Shown: positions 18,445 to 28,144, counted from the first letter of the stretch. The stretch: DNA of 64,000 bases from Virgibacillus proomii (GCF_900162615.1 NZ_FUFN01000010.1:1952519-2016518), one strand, 5' to 3'. Notes: generated from the letters alone by a model not told the origin. Numbers and translations are program-made.

Positions 18445-18475
18445 TTGAATCGAACGTTACGTGTTATTTTATACT
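18445..18475 (+). promoter_or_regulatory. MerR-type promoter with 19-bp spacer
   Basis: The -35 TTGAAT (18445-18450) and -10 TATACT (18470-18475) are separated by exactly 19 bp, the over-long spacing typical of promoters activated by MerR-family regulators through DNA untwisting. The spacer contains a partial dyad AACGT-T-ACGTGTT. It drives the MerR pseudogene and the ABC operon. Confidence 0.7.
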
Positions 18476-18507
18476 TGAGTTAGCAAGCCAAAAAAGGAGA
18501 CGAACAA

Positions 18508-19240
18508 ATGTACACCATAGGGGAATTATCTAAAAAGACGGGGGTTACAATTCGAACCCTTGATTATTATGATGAAATCGGTCTGTTAAATCCTGCTTCT
18601 ACGACAAAAGGGGGACACAGACTATATGGGGAAGCGGAACTACTTCGACTAGAACAAATTTTATCATTAAAATTTTTAGGATTTTCATTGGATAAGATAC
18701 GTTACATTTTGTAAGAACCTTCAGCTTCATGGGAGGAAGCACTTGGTGAACAATTATTAATGGTGGAAGAACAGAAAAAGCATATCGAAGAATTAGAACA
18801 ATCTTTACGTGCTATCTTATATACGATTGAAATTGAAAAGGAAATAAAATGGGATTTAGTTTTTGGCATCATGCATTTATTTCAAAAGAAGAACAATGAG
18901 ATCGATACGATACTGGATCGTCATATGAGTAAAGAGCACAAGGAAAAGATGCTGTCGGTTAATGGATGAAGATAAATTGGAGATATGGGTGGAGCTTATT
19001 AATGAAATAAAAGAGCATTTACATGTCGCTCCCGAATCCGAAATCGCTCAAAAGCTTGTAGACCGTTCAATGGAAGTTGTTTATGACATGTTTGGCAATG
19101 ATGAAGCATTTCTTGATAATGCCTGGAATGCAATTAATGAAGAATGTGATGGTATTATGTTTTATCCAATGACGAAGGAGGTTGTAAATTTTATAAATAA
19201 AGCAAGATTGCAAAAGAATAGGGGGAGACGTTTAAAGTGA
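18508..19240 (+). pseudogene. MerR family regulator (TipA-like), two disabling lesions
   Basis: The N-terminal winged helix-turn-helix is clear (YTIGELSKKTGVTIRTLDYY, residues 2-21). The frame is interrupted at TAA 18712-18714, but the same frame continues in sense with EPSASWEEALGEQ and a coiled coil (EEQKKHIEELEQSL). A second lesion at about 18955-18967 is a frameshift: the +1 frame carries on with DEDKLEIWVELINEIKEH and ends in RGRRLK. Joined, the product would be about 243 residues, a MerR with a helical ligand-binding domain. Its promoter and the ABC operon it should control are intact. The end overlaps the ABC ATPase start by 4 bases. Confidence 0.8.
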
Positions 19241-20169
19241 AAAATGCTGTTGAAATGAAAAATGTAACGAAAACATATGGTAAAAAAGTAATCGCATTAA
19301 ATGGCTTATCGTTAACGATTAAAGCAGGAATAACGTTTTCCTTGCTTGGTCCAAATGGTTCAGGAAAATCAACAACAATTCGTATTTTAACTTCCTTAGC
19401 CTATCCAGATGAAGGAGAAATTCGAATTTTTGGTCAAAAGAAGCTAGATAAACATTTAATTGGTTGCGTTTCCCAATCGTCTGGCGTCGATCCGATGGGA
19501 ACGGGAAGAGAAAATTTAATGCTTCAAGGAAGAATTTATGGACTTAAAGGAAAACGGTTAAAAGAGCGAGTGGACGAATTACTACATGCGTTTCATTTAC
19601 AAAAAGATGCTAATCGATTAAGTAAAAACTATTCTGGTGGCATGAAAAGGAAGCTCGATCTGGCAATGGGGATTATCCATCGGCCAAAACTGCTGTTTCT
19701 AGATGAACCGACTACAGGATTGGATCCAGAAGCACGGAAGGATCTATGGGCTACCATTAAGCAGTTACAACATACAGAAGAAATGACAGTCATTCTTACT
19801 ACGCATTATATGGAAGAGGCAAACGAATTATCCGATTGGATTGCTTTTATTAATGATGGAACTGTTGTCGTAGAAGGAACAGCAGAGGAGCTAAAAAGTA
19901 AAGTTGGTAAAGATACTGTTACTATTAAATGCGATGATGAGAAACGCGCATATATCATTTTACAAGCATCGTATAAAACAACATTAAAGGATAATAATCA
20001 ATTGCTGATTATGGTGACGGAAGGGGAACGGAAACTGGCGGAAATTTTGGAAAAATTAAAAGAAAACGAAATTAATGTTTCTTCTATCACCGTTTCCAAG
20101 CCTGATCTAGGAGATGTATACCTTCTATACACAGGCAAAAAATTAAAGGTAGCGGAGGAAAAAGAATGA
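19237..20169 (+). CDS. ABC-2 type efflux transporter, ATP-binding protein
   Basis: A 310-residue drug-export-type ATPase. Walker A is GPNGSGKST near residue 39, the signature is YSGGMKRKLDLAMG, Walker B is LLFLDEPTTGLDP, and the H-loop is TTHYMEE. A C-terminal accessory domain of about 90 residues is typical of the DrrA/CcmA group. It starts at GTG 19237, overlapping the regulator stop as GTGA, and overlaps the permease by 4 bases. With the permease it should export an amphipathic compound or antibiotic; the substrate is unknown. The broken MerR regulator upstream suggests altered expression. Confidence 0.88.
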   Translation: MKNAVEMKNVTKTYGKKVIALNGLSLTIKAGITFSLLGPNGSGKSTTIRILTSLAYPDEGEIRIFGQKKLDKHLIGCVSQSSGVDPMGTGRENLMLQGRIYGLKGKRLKERVDELLHAFHLQKDANRLSKNYSGGMKRKLDLAMGIIHRPKLLFLDEPTTGLDPEARKDLWATIKQLQHTEEMTVILTTHYMEEANELSDWIAFINDGTVVVEGTAEELKSKVGKDTVTIKCDDEKRAYIILQASYKTTLKDNNQLLIMVTEGERKLAEILEKLKENEINVSSITVSKPDLGDVYLLYTGKKLKVAEEKE

Positions 20170-20939
20170 AACGATGGTCGGATACACTATGGATCTTTAT
20201 TCGCTCTATAAAAATTTATTTTCGTGTCCCGTTTATTGTCTTAATGACGATTATCCAGCCCATATTATGGATGTTTCTATTTGGTGAAGTATTTTCAAGT
20301 ATGGCAGATATTCCAGGATTTGGCGGTGAATCCTATATTGAATATCTAGGACCTGGTATCGTTATGATGAGCACGATGATGGCTGGAGCTTATGCTGGTT
20401 TAGGGATCATTAACGATCACAGAGAAGGGATTCTCGACCGGTTATTAATTTCACCGATTCACCGTTCTGCAATAGCGATGGGTGGTTTATTGCAAGAAGC
20501 TGCAACGATGGTTATTCAAGCACTACTTATGATTGGTGTCTCAGCTTTATTAGGAGCAACATTTTCAGGGGGGTTAATAGGAATTATCCAACTTACAATA
20601 ATTGCTGTTTTATTAGGGCTGGGAATGGGGATGTTATCAACCAGTCTTGCACTATTCCTTTTAAAGGAGGAAAGCCTAACTGCTGCAGTCAGTTTTATTA
20701 CCATGCCGCTGTTATTTCTTTCAGGAATGTTCATTCCACTTGAACTGGTACCCGACTGGATTGAAAAATTTGCTGCTATTAACCCGCTTAATTGGGCTGT
20801 CGAAGCTGGAAGAGAGATCATCACTACACAACCAGATTGGTCGATTGTAATACCTAATAGTAGTTACTTGCTACTCTTGTTTATTATCGCTTGTGTCCTT
20901 GTTCTTTTAGCATTTCGAAAATATCAAAAATCGTTGTAA
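20166..20939 (+). CDS. ABC-2 type efflux transporter, permease
   Basis: A 257-residue membrane protein with six predicted helices and the ABC-2 signature region around PLLFLSGMFIPLELVPDWI followed by NPLNWAVEAGRE. It matches DrrB-like daunorubicin/nodulation permeases. It is coupled to the ATPase gene by a 4-base overlap (ATGA), so both are made from one message and form the transporter in the cytoplasmic membrane. Confidence 0.87.
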   Translation: MKRWSDTLWIFIRSIKIYFRVPFIVLMTIIQPILWMFLFGEVFSSMADIPGFGGESYIEYLGPGIVMMSTMMAGAYAGLGIINDHREGILDRLLISPIHRSAIAMGGLLQEAATMVIQALLMIGVSALLGATFSGGLIGIIQLTIIAVLLGLGMGMLSTSLALFLLKEESLTAAVSFITMPLLFLSGMFIPLELVPDWIEKFAAINPLNWAVEAGREIITTQPDWSIVIPNSSYLLLLFIIACVLVLLAFRKYQKSL

Positions 20940-21070
20940 ATAGAACAGTTAAACTATTTGTTTAAATATCCATTGATCCAAGTTATTTTTAGAAAAATTG
21001 GGCAGGATCAACCGTTTCTTCATTTCTAAGTTTAAGAAAAAAATCAATAGTATGGAAGGAAGATGAGTTA

Positions 21071-21290
21071 GTGAAATTTAGAGATTTTTCTGCAGCACAA
21101 ATACGGATAGCAAGACCTACAATAAATTTGCGGAAGTCATTCGGTTTTATGTAACTAGTAGTAATCAACCCCACTTCCATGCTATGAAGCGAACCGTGGT
21201 GGGGTGTTGAGTAACCCCCGAAGCCTGGTAATATCAACGATCCTGACCATGTGAGATTTTAAGTGGAATAACGGACTGCCACAGATTCAT
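21071..21290 (+). pseudogene. Glyoxalase/VOC protein remnant (YycE-like)
   Basis: A GTG start with the ribosome site GGAAGG opens a frame reading MKFRDFSAAQIRIARPTINL. The N-terminal QIRIARPT segment is that of YycE-type VOC proteins. A one-base loss near 21137 shifts the following IRFYV segment out of frame, and stops accumulate afterwards; only a DPDH-like piece near 21238 remains recognisable. It is a decayed gene with no product expected. Confidence 0.6.
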
Positions 21291-21329
21291 AATTTCAGTG
21301 AGATCATTTATGTTGTGGTCATAAAAGGT

Positions 21330-21370
21330 AGGTCATCCCAAAAGTAAATATACTTTAGAAGGGATGACCT
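21330..21370 (-). terminator. Hairpin terminator of the 839-residue protein gene
   Basis: A perfect 10-bp stem AGGTCATCCC / GGGATGACCT lies 14 bases beyond the stop codon of the minus-strand gene; on that strand it is followed by a short T-rich stretch. Confidence 0.65.
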
Positions 21371-21383
21371 TAGAAGAAAACAT

Positions 21384-23903
21384 TTATATGTGAACTCCAG
21401 AATTTTTTACATTATAAATAATATTTGATCGTTCTATAGAGTCAATATCAATAGGGAGTAGTAAAATACTATCACCTAGAAGGGTTAACGAAGGTGTTTT
21501 TGCATTAGCTGAATTGGTAGCATTTACATGAAGTACACTTACCCCAACATAAGCTCCATCAACTATTTCATCCATTAATTGGCTGTTTGTAAGGGTAACT
21601 TTATCGGAAGTGACATTTCCTGTTGATTCAATATTTACATTTCCACTTGATATAGAAATAGATTCACTTACATCTAAAATTTCATCCATTAATTCACCTT
21701 CTGTCATTAGAACCTCGCTTGGTTGCGACCCTTTTTTGTCGAAATTTCCTGTATCATTTATAGAAACATTAACACTACTACTTGTACCGTTAGCTGCATC
21801 TACGATCTCATCAACTAATTCACCACCAATAATTTCAAGTTTATTTCCAGAAACCTTAGCTGATGAGGTCATGGTAAACTCCATAACTGTTTTGGTAAAA
21901 TCATCTTCAAAATCCACAGTTTCATCAATAAGTTCACCTTCGGTAATTTTTAATTCATCACTATCTATTTTACTCGTATTGTTCAGATTTATCTTTATTT
22001 CAGAATCATAAGATAATTCACCATCCATTACCTCGTCAATTAATTCACCTTCTTCAATAAACAACTGTTTTCCATAAAAATTTGAAGAATCATTAAAATT
22101 GATTTGAATATTTGAAGTATAAAACCCCTCACCATCTAAGGTTTCATCAATTAATTCACCTTCATAAACAAATAAGACGGGACTAGTAACATTTGAAGTT
22201 CTTATTACATTAACATTTATAGTTGAGGTGGAAATACTTTCCATATCAAGTAATTCATCAATAAGTTCACCATCTTCTACTTCTAGCTTAGTCAGTACAT
22301 TAACGTTTCCAGTATCCACAAATTTCACTTCAATTGCACTAGATTCAATGTCTTCAGAGTCAATTAATTCATCGATTAATTCTCCATCAATAATCGTAAC
22401 TGATTCAGATGATACGTTACTAGATTCATCAACATTAAGATTTATTTTACTATTTGAAATTACTCTACCATCTATAATTTCATTAATTAATTGCCCTTTA
22501 TATATTCTAAGTATTCCCATGTTTGTATCTAAGTTTGATTTGATGTTAGCACTATTCGTAATATTAACATTAATATTTTCAGCGTTAATGGTCGTGGAAT
22601 CTGAATCAGAAGGTATGTTTATAACACTTTCAATCAAACTTCCACCACCAATATGTAATGTGGAGTCATGATTAGCTAAAGTAACATTTGCTGAATTATT
22701 GATATTTACGTTTACGGTACTTTTAGAAGCGATAGTCCCAATGATTAAATCTTTAATTAAAGCTGGCTCTATAGAATAAGTATCTTCAAGAATATTATTA
22801 CTTTCATCGTAGTTTTTTTCTCCTACAATAAGAGTATTTAAAAGTTCTACATTGGCGCTATTATCAATATTTATAGTAACTGAGGCGCCTTCCCCTATAT
22901 TTCTGATTAAACTAGGGATAAGTGAACTTGGGTTTGTATCGAAATGAAAATGATCAATTGTTAAATTTTTATAGTCCGAAATAGAAAGTACTATGTTTGA
23001 ATATGGTTCTATATCAATTGGTGATGATGAAGTAAATGGAGTTTTTTCACCACCATCTTTTTGTATATAAATGCCCTCATACATATTACTCGTTGAACTA
23101 GGTCTAAGGGTGGAGGAGGGGGATGGGATAGGTAGTTCTTTATCATAGGTTATGTTTCCAGATCCAGTTTCTTTAAGAATTAAGTTCCCGACTCTTTTTA
23201 CATTTATATCACCGGATCCATCATCAATAAAGACTTTTTGTGTAACATCTTTAACGTTTATATAACCAGCATCATCTGTAATATCAACATCACCATTCAC
23301 TCTGCTGACAAGAACATCGCCGGACCTGTCTACTATTTTTATGGAACTGTTAATATTAAATAATTCAATACTACCAGAGCCATCCTCAATTTCTAATGTT
23401 TGATTTGAGATTGGAGCATCCAAAAGGTTACTATTATTTACAGTTATATTTCCAGATTTGTCTTTTATTGATAAATTCCCCGTATTTTCAATATAAATGT
23501 CTTTTTTATTATCAGTAATCGAGATTTCTCCAGAAAGATCATATAATTCGAGGCTGCTTTCTTCATCAATTATTTCGATATTTAAGTTAGGCGGCAAAGT
23601 AATTAATAAATCGATTAATTCATTTTTTCCAACCTTTGGATTGATTAATAAATAAGCGATATCCTTATCTTGAGTTAAGCTAAAGTCCATGTTATCAAGA
23701 TTATTTATAGTTGTTAAATTAGCATCTATAGATGTAGCATTAGGAGTGCCTCGAATCGTAAGTTTGTTGATTGAAGAATGAATAACTAATTTTGTTATAT
23801 TGTTTTGAGATACAGGCAATTGTTTGGCATAAGCAAGAGCTGGAGTTCTAAAAATAGAAGTGAACAATAAGATAATGAGAAGTGAAAATAAGAATTTTTT
23901 CAC
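21384..23903 (-). CDS. Secreted repeat protein with DUF4097-like beta domain and ~37-residue GELIDE repeats
   Basis: An 839-residue protein with a clear signal peptide (MKKFLFSLLIILLFTS..., cleavage near ALAYA, residue 26). Residues 27-265 form short beta repeats with DGSGDI/DKSGNI turns, the pattern of DUF4097 adhesin-like beta-helices. After a Ser/Pro-rich linker (about 268-285), residues about 340-839 hold some twelve degenerate units of about 37 residues. Each runs: hydrophobic strand, EGELIDE-x-x-D, a variable segment, a V-N-V-N strand, then T/S-x-N-V. The product is very acidic and lacks an LPXTG sorting signal. I recognise no function; a secreted or loosely wall-bound beta-solenoid, perhaps a calcium-binding matrix or adhesin protein, is an inference. 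The ribosome site on the minus strand is AGGAGG. It is monocistronic. Confidence 0.75.
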   Translation of the reverse strand: MKKFLFSLLIILLFTSIFRTPALAYAKQLPVSQNNITKLVIHSSINKLTIRGTPNATSIDANLTTINNLDNMDFSLTQDKDIAYLLINPKVGKNELIDLLITLPPNLNIEIIDEESSLELYDLSGEISITDNKKDIYIENTGNLSIKDKSGNITVNNSNLLDAPISNQTLEIEDGSGSIELFNINSSIKIVDRSGDVLVSRVNGDVDITDDAGYINVKDVTQKVFIDDGSGDINVKRVGNLILKETGSGNITYDKELPIPSPSSTLRPSSTSNMYEGIYIQKDGGEKTPFTSSSPIDIEPYSNIVLSISDYKNLTIDHFHFDTNPSSLIPSLIRNIGEGASVTINIDNSANVELLNTLIVGEKNYDESNNILEDTYSIEPALIKDLIIGTIASKSTVNVNINNSANVTLANHDSTLHIGGGSLIESVINIPSDSDSTTINAENINVNITNSANIKSNLDTNMGILRIYKGQLINEIIDGRVISNSKINLNVDESSNVSSESVTIIDGELIDELIDSEDIESSAIEVKFVDTGNVNVLTKLEVEDGELIDELLDMESISTSTINVNVIRTSNVTSPVLFVYEGELIDETLDGEGFYTSNIQINFNDSSNFYGKQLFIEEGELIDEVMDGELSYDSEIKINLNNTSKIDSDELKITEGELIDETVDFEDDFTKTVMEFTMTSSAKVSGNKLEIIGGELVDEIVDAANGTSSSVNVSINDTGNFDKKGSQPSEVLMTEGELMDEILDVSESISISSGNVNIESTGNVTSDKVTLTNSQLMDEIVDGAYVGVSVLHVNATNSANAKTPSLTLLGDSILLLPIDIDSIERSNIIYNVKNSGVHI

Positions 23904-24144
23904 AAGACCCCTCCTGGTAATATTTATATTTAGTGTGATTATATAACAGAATATGTAAATATTTAAGATGGAAATAGTTAAAAAATGTTAATTATACAAA
24001 AAAGGAATTCGTATTAATTTTTATAATTCAAGTCACGGGTTCACTGTTTTGGAAAATTGCTTGTCAATCCAACAATATAGTGGGTTATCCTCTTTGCCCG
24101 CGCTATTTAAAATGTGGTCATAAGCCTTACAAGGAGGCATAGCT

Positions 24145-24273
24145 ACGCGAAAATCGAAAAACGATTGATTACATATTAGAAAATAGTGGTTTGATTTTAT
24201 AGAAGAATGGAAGACTTATCGTAATAAAGTCAGTTTTCCTAAAAACAGACCAATAAAGAATTGGTCCGAATAA
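24145..24273 (+). pseudogene. Unidentified C-terminal gene remnant
   Basis: Two overlapping frames read RKTIDYILENSG and then, after a shift near 24196, FIEEWKTYRNKVSF followed by a stop. This looks like the frameshifted tail of a lost gene. The preceding 23904-24144 contains nothing I can identify apart from the promoter region of the minus-strand repeat protein. Confidence 0.3.
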
Positions 24274-24308
24274 ACTTGGAATGTTAAATACAATTGGAGG
24301 TATTTTTA

Positions 24309-24718
24309 CTGGAATTTACTCACACTAGGTTGCTTGTAGACAATTATAAAGAATATTTTGTATTTTATAGAGATGTATTGGGTTTAACGTCACTTGGGGA
24401 GATGAAAACTCTAATTATGCTAATTTCAAATTTAATGGTGCTACTCTAGGCGCTTTTTGAACGCAAACAGATAGCTGAAGCTATTGATGACGAATATTCT
24501 GTTGATATTGAAAAGGCTGATCGAACAGTGTTGATTTTTAAAGTGAAAAACGCGGAAGAGACATATCAAGAAATAAAATATAAAGTAGAGTTTATTACTA
24601 AACCAAATGAACAAAGGATTGGGGTATTAAGGGTACTCATTTTAGAGATCTTGCTGTGATCACTTTTAGAAATCGAAAGGGTCCAAGAATAATAATAAAC
24701 AACTCATATATTTTTTGA
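24309..24718 (+). pseudogene. Glyoxalase/VOC family protein, multiply frameshifted
   Basis: Successive frames give EFTHTRLLVDNYKEYFVFYR, then WGDENSNYANFKFNGATLG in another frame, then QIAEAIDDEYSVDIEKADRT, and finally GTHFRD, where the metal ligand histidine should lie. Together they make a typical VOC fold of about 130 residues with at least three frameshifts. A ribosome site GGAGG precedes it at 24296-24300. No functional product is expected. Confidence 0.7.
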
Positions 24719-24845
24719 AGTAACGTGTCCATTAGTGGAATGAGGATTACTAAACTGATTAAATTTTATTTCAAAGCTAAATAAAACAGAAGGGTAGATT
24801 AGAAATCAATCAAAGTAGTTTGTACATGTAAATAAAAACGTTTTA

Positions 24846-24877
<32 letters not shown>

Positions 24878-24936
24878 TGAACGAAAAATATTTTTATCTC
24901 AAAATCAAAGTATTCTTAAGATAGTGAGACAAGACT

Positions 24937-24970
24937 AAAAAAATTACTATGAATCATAGTAATTTTTTTT
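24937..24970. terminator. Bidirectional terminator by yhfW
   Basis: A perfect AT-rich stem (AAATTACTATG with CATAGTAATTT) flanked by A and T runs lies just beyond the yhfW stop codon. Confidence 0.85.
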
Positions 24971-24974
24971 ATAG

Positions 24975-26516
24975 TTATTTAGTTAGTTCATCTGGGTCAA
25001 TTTTCTGCAATGGTTTGCTTGCTGGTCCGTTAATTACTTCACCGGTATAAGAAAATCGTGAACCATGACATGGACAATCCCATGTACGTTCTCCTGAATT
25101 CCATTCCACTTCACAACGTAAATGTGTACAAGTTGTATCTACAATATGAACTTGATTTTCTTTATCCTTATAAACTCCAGCTCGATTGCCATTTATTCGT
25201 GTAACCGTTGCCTGATCCGATTGTAATTGTTCTATATAAGGATTTGTGTTATCAAGCTTTCCTTTTATCATATGTTTTGCTACATCGGTATTAATTTGCG
25301 TGAACTTTCGTATCGATGGATCTGCTTTAAATCGTGATGGATTAAAAACATCGGCGTATTCACTTGTCTCGTTTATAATTAAGTCACTTAATAATCTTGC
25401 GGCAACTGTGCCATTTGTCATGCCCCATTTACGGTAACCGGTTGCAACAAAAACTTTAGGTTGTGATTTTTTTAGTTTCCCGATATAAGGAATTTTATCT
25501 AATGTTGTTAAATCCTGTGCTGACCAGCGGTAATCATATGATTTTACTTGAAAATGTTCATCAGCAAACGCTTGTAGAGCTTTGTAATGCTCATGTGTCT
25601 GTTTTCCTTGCCCTGTTTTATGGTTTTCACCACTAATTAACCATAGTTTTTTTCCATTCCAATTCGTTGTGCGAACGGATCTAGTTGGTGACTCTGCATT
25701 AATATACATACCACCTGGGTATTCCTTAGCTGATTGAACAGCCAATACATAAGCCCTCTCTGCATACATTTTCGTAAAATAAAAGCTGTCTCGATCATAA
25801 AAAGGAAAGTGAGATGCAGAAATGATATAATTACATTTAATTCGATGGCCTTCTTTTGTTATAATCGAAGGATTTGTACGATTATCATCCATATCAACAG
25901 CAACCGTATTTTCATAAATATTTAAACCGTTTTTTATACTTGCATCAAGTAAGGCAGTTAAATATTTTAAAGGATGAAACTGCGCCTGGTTTTTCATTTG
26001 TAAAGCGGATTTCATTGGAATTTTTAGCGGCATCTGATCTAATAATTCACTCTTTATTTTTATTTGATCGTAAGCATTTTTTTCTTTTTCTAAATCATGC
26101 TGCCATTTTTCACAATTGGTAAAAATATATGCATGTTCTTTTCGGTAATCACATTCAATTGTTAATTCTTTTACCGTATTTTCGATAAATTGCTTCGCTT
26201 CATCCATTGCTTTATAATAAAGCATAGCCTGATCTACTCCAAAATGTTGGATAATTTCATCGTAAATCAGGCCATGTTGAGCAGTAATTTTAGCTGTTGT
26301 ATGACCGGTAGTTCCCTTTAGAATAGGGTTTGCATCAATCAGTGTTACGTTGATATTATTTTTTGTCAACAAATATGCTGCTGTAATACCTGTAATCCCT
26401 CCGCCAACTATCCCTACTTCCGTATCGATGGACGTATCTAATGGCGGAAATTCTTTTATCGATGCTGTATCACGCCAATAAGAATGTGATTGAGAAGGTA
26501 ATTGAGAATGAGCCAA
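24975..26516 (-). CDS. yhfW: FAD-dependent oxidoreductase with C-terminal Rieske domain
   Basis: A 513-residue two-domain protein. The N-terminal DAO-type FAD domain has the dinucleotide motif VGIVGGGITGITAAYLL (residues 34-50) and the ATGYRKWGMTNG C-terminal FAD segment near 365. The C-terminal Rieske [2Fe-2S] domain has ligands in CTHLRC and CPCHGSRF (about residues 465-490). The architecture is that of B. subtilis YhfW; the substrate is unknown. It starts at TTG 26516 behind AAAGGAG and is monocistronic. Confidence 0.88.
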   Translation of the reverse strand: MAHSQLPSQSHSYWRDTASIKEFPPLDTSIDTEVGIVGGGITGITAAYLLTKNNINVTLIDANPILKGTTGHTTAKITAQHGLIYDEIIQHFGVDQAMLYYKAMDEAKQFIENTVKELTIECDYRKEHAYIFTNCEKWQHDLEKEKNAYDQIKIKSELLDQMPLKIPMKSALQMKNQAQFHPLKYLTALLDASIKNGLNIYENTVAVDMDDNRTNPSIITKEGHRIKCNYIISASHFPFYDRDSFYFTKMYAERAYVLAVQSAKEYPGGMYINAESPTRSVRTTNWNGKKLWLISGENHKTGQGKQTHEHYKALQAFADEHFQVKSYDYRWSAQDLTTLDKIPYIGKLKKSQPKVFVATGYRKWGMTNGTVAARLLSDLIINETSEYADVFNPSRFKADPSIRKFTQINTDVAKHMIKGKLDNTNPYIEQLQSDQATVTRINGNRAGVYKDKENQVHIVDTTCTHLRCEVEWNSGERTWDCPCHGSRFSYTGEVINGPASKPLQKIDPDELTK

Positions 26517-26635
26517 ATTTCCCCGCTCCTTTCAACTTTATTTATAACTAGTATGGACATAGCTAGTTTATTTTAGTCTCTGCAAATAGGTTTAGTTTAT
26601 AAAAAATAGGTAATTTTTTAAATGAGGTGAGTATC

Positions 26636-26905
26636 ATGCTAAAGCACGCAATACTTAGTGGACGTGTTCAGGGAGTTGGTTTTCGTTTCATGGCAAAGCA
26701 AAAAGCAGATGAATTAGGAGTTAAAGGATGGATCAAAAATAATGATGATGGAACAGTAGAGCTAGAAGCAGAAGGAAATAAAGCCCAATTAGAACGATTT
26801 ATGGTGGCATTAGAAAACGGTCTTAATCCGTTCATCAAGGTTACGCATATCGAACAAAAAACTTGCGAAGAGGATAAAGGCTATACAAAGTTTTCCATCA
26901 AATAA
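26636..26905 (+). CDS. acyP: Acylphosphatase
   Basis: An 89-residue enzyme that hydrolyses acyl phosphates such as carbamoyl or acetyl phosphate. The signature GRVQGVGFRFMA carries the phosphate-binding loop and catalytic R17; the second motif GWIKNNDDGTVE carries catalytic N35. The start at 26636 is used because GAGGTGAG (26624-26631) forms its ribosome site; the upstream GTG 26627 would overlap that site. A strong terminator follows at 27001. Confidence 0.92.
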   Translation: MLKHAILSGRVQGVGFRFMAKQKADELGVKGWIKNNDDGTVELEAEGNKAQLERFMVALENGLNPFIKVTHIEQKTCEEDKGYTKFSIK

Positions 26906-27000
26906 TTAAAAGTTAAAGTATCTAACTCGCCAAGGTAACATATGCTTTATCACATAAATTCAAGTATATTTCTGGAAACAACTATTTTGTTTCTCTTCAT

Positions 27001-27038
27001 AAAAAGCAAGCTGCTCTATTCTAAGCAGCTTGCTTTTT
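27001..27038 (+). terminator. Terminator after acyP
   Basis: A perfect 15-bp stem AAAAAGCAAGCTGCT / AGCAGCTTGCTTTTT with an 8-base loop. The flanking A and T runs allow bidirectional action, so it may also serve the minus-strand ferredoxin gene. Confidence 0.9.
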
Positions 27039-27132
27039 ATGAGCTGGAAAATTATAAAATTTGTTTATAGGTATCCATATCTTACGCTAGTGCCTAGCTT
27101 CTAAACGATCACTTGCGCTTTTGTTTTTATTC

Positions 27133-27372
27133 TTATTGTTCTTCAAAAAATTTACGATTTAGCTCAATGTATTCAGTTTCCTCTTCTGGAACTTCATCTT
27201 CCATATAAATTGCTTCTACTGGGCATACTGCTTCACATGCGCCACAGTCAATACATATATCAGGATCAATATAAAACATATCTTTTCCTTCTTCTATGCA
27301 ATCAACAGGGCAAACTTCTACACATTCTCCTGATTTTTCATCTTTACAAGCTGACGTAATAACAAAAGCCAA
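27133..27372 (-). CDS. fer: Ferredoxin, two iron-sulfur clusters (7Fe type)
   Basis: A 79-residue electron carrier. The N-terminal cluster motif CKDEKSGECVEVCP (C-x7-C-x3-CP) is that of a [3Fe-4S] or modified cluster; the second motif CIDCGACEAVCP (CxxCxxCxxxCP) binds [4Fe-4S]. The acidic C-terminus is typical of the Bacillus ferredoxins. It starts at TTG 27372 (MAFVITSACK), eight bases after AAGGAGG; the longer frame would place the ribosome site inside the gene. Confidence 0.9.
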   Translation of the reverse strand: MAFVITSACKDEKSGECVEVCPVDCIEEGKDMFYIDPDICIDCGACEAVCPVEAIYMEDEVPEEETEYIELNRKFFEEQ

Positions 27373-27937
27373 GACGGCTCTCCTCCTTCTTTCCATTAAA
27401 CCAAATATATTAATAAATAATGTACTAGTTATTATAACGTATTTTCAACAAAAAATGAAAGTAATAATAGGTTATTTAACGTTTCTTTATGAAAGAAGTA
27501 TAACTAAATTTACTCTATATAATTAATCGACAAATTTTTGCCAAACTGTATGATTTCCAGTTTGAAAAGCCCATGCATCATCAATTTTACTTTAAAAGCA
27601 ATGCTTAAGATTGCTTTGAGTTTTGTTCGGTATGATGCAGTTTCCAGTTGTTTATTAGTAAAACGATCCGTTCCGTTGCTTGATTAGCTGACTCACCAGT
27701 TAGAAGGTTTATTTTTTCAGCAAATGGCCGAAAAAGTCAGCTGCATGTATATATATGGACTAGGAACGATGTAATTGACCTTGTCCATCTGCAGAACAAT
27801 GACAAACCAAAAAATTTGTTTCTGCAACTTATTTAAGTATTTCAAACGTAAACCAAACTCCTAATGACCATGAACTAGTGATGAGCATGGGATTCAATAA
27901 AAAAGACTTGAAATGAACAAAACAAGCTCTTCCTCAG
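27373..27937. other. Gap without recognisable gene
   Basis: Apart from the upstream region of the ferredoxin gene I see only fragmentary open stretches on both strands, possibly very decayed coding DNA. Confidence 0.3.
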
Positions 27938-28144
27938 CTAATTAACCTCTTCAAAATATTCTTTGCGAAACCCGCCAATACGATTACTGTTATCAATAAT
28001 AAAATAAAACTCATCGGTCTCATTTTTAACATCATACATTTTTCCTGGTGTTAATTTTCTATTCACAATATATTTTTTAGCATTGGTATGAACACATTTT
28101 AATTGCTTCATTGTTTCTCTGTTTTCCCAGTTTAAATGGATCAT
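27938..28144 (-). CDS. Small conserved Bacillaceae protein (DUF6501-like)
   Basis: A 68-residue soluble protein (MIHLNWENRETMKQLKCVHT...EYFEEVN) with several predicted beta strands. The pattern WENR-x-T-x-K-x-x-KCVHTNAKKY followed by NRKLTPGKMYDVKNETDEF agrees with what I recall of the DUF6501 family. Function is unknown. A ribosome site GGAGAGGAG precedes the start, and msrAB lies 51 bases downstream on the same strand, so the two may be co-transcribed. Confidence 0.6.
   Translation of the reverse strand: MIHLNWENRETMKQLKCVHTNAKKYIVNRKLTPGKMYDVKNETDEFYFIIDNSNRIGGFRKEYFEEVN

Noticed and set aside
21610..22671. Two long open frames (133 and 147 codons) on the plus strand
   Set aside because: They are the antisense of the repeat protein, rich in Ser/Ile/Leu with no ribosome site, and mirror its periodicity.
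21384..23903. Regularly spaced similar DNA segments suggesting a CRISPR-like or satellite array
   Set aside because: The segments are codon-phased, vary freely at synonymous sites and lie in one continuous open frame with a signal peptide; they encode protein repeats.
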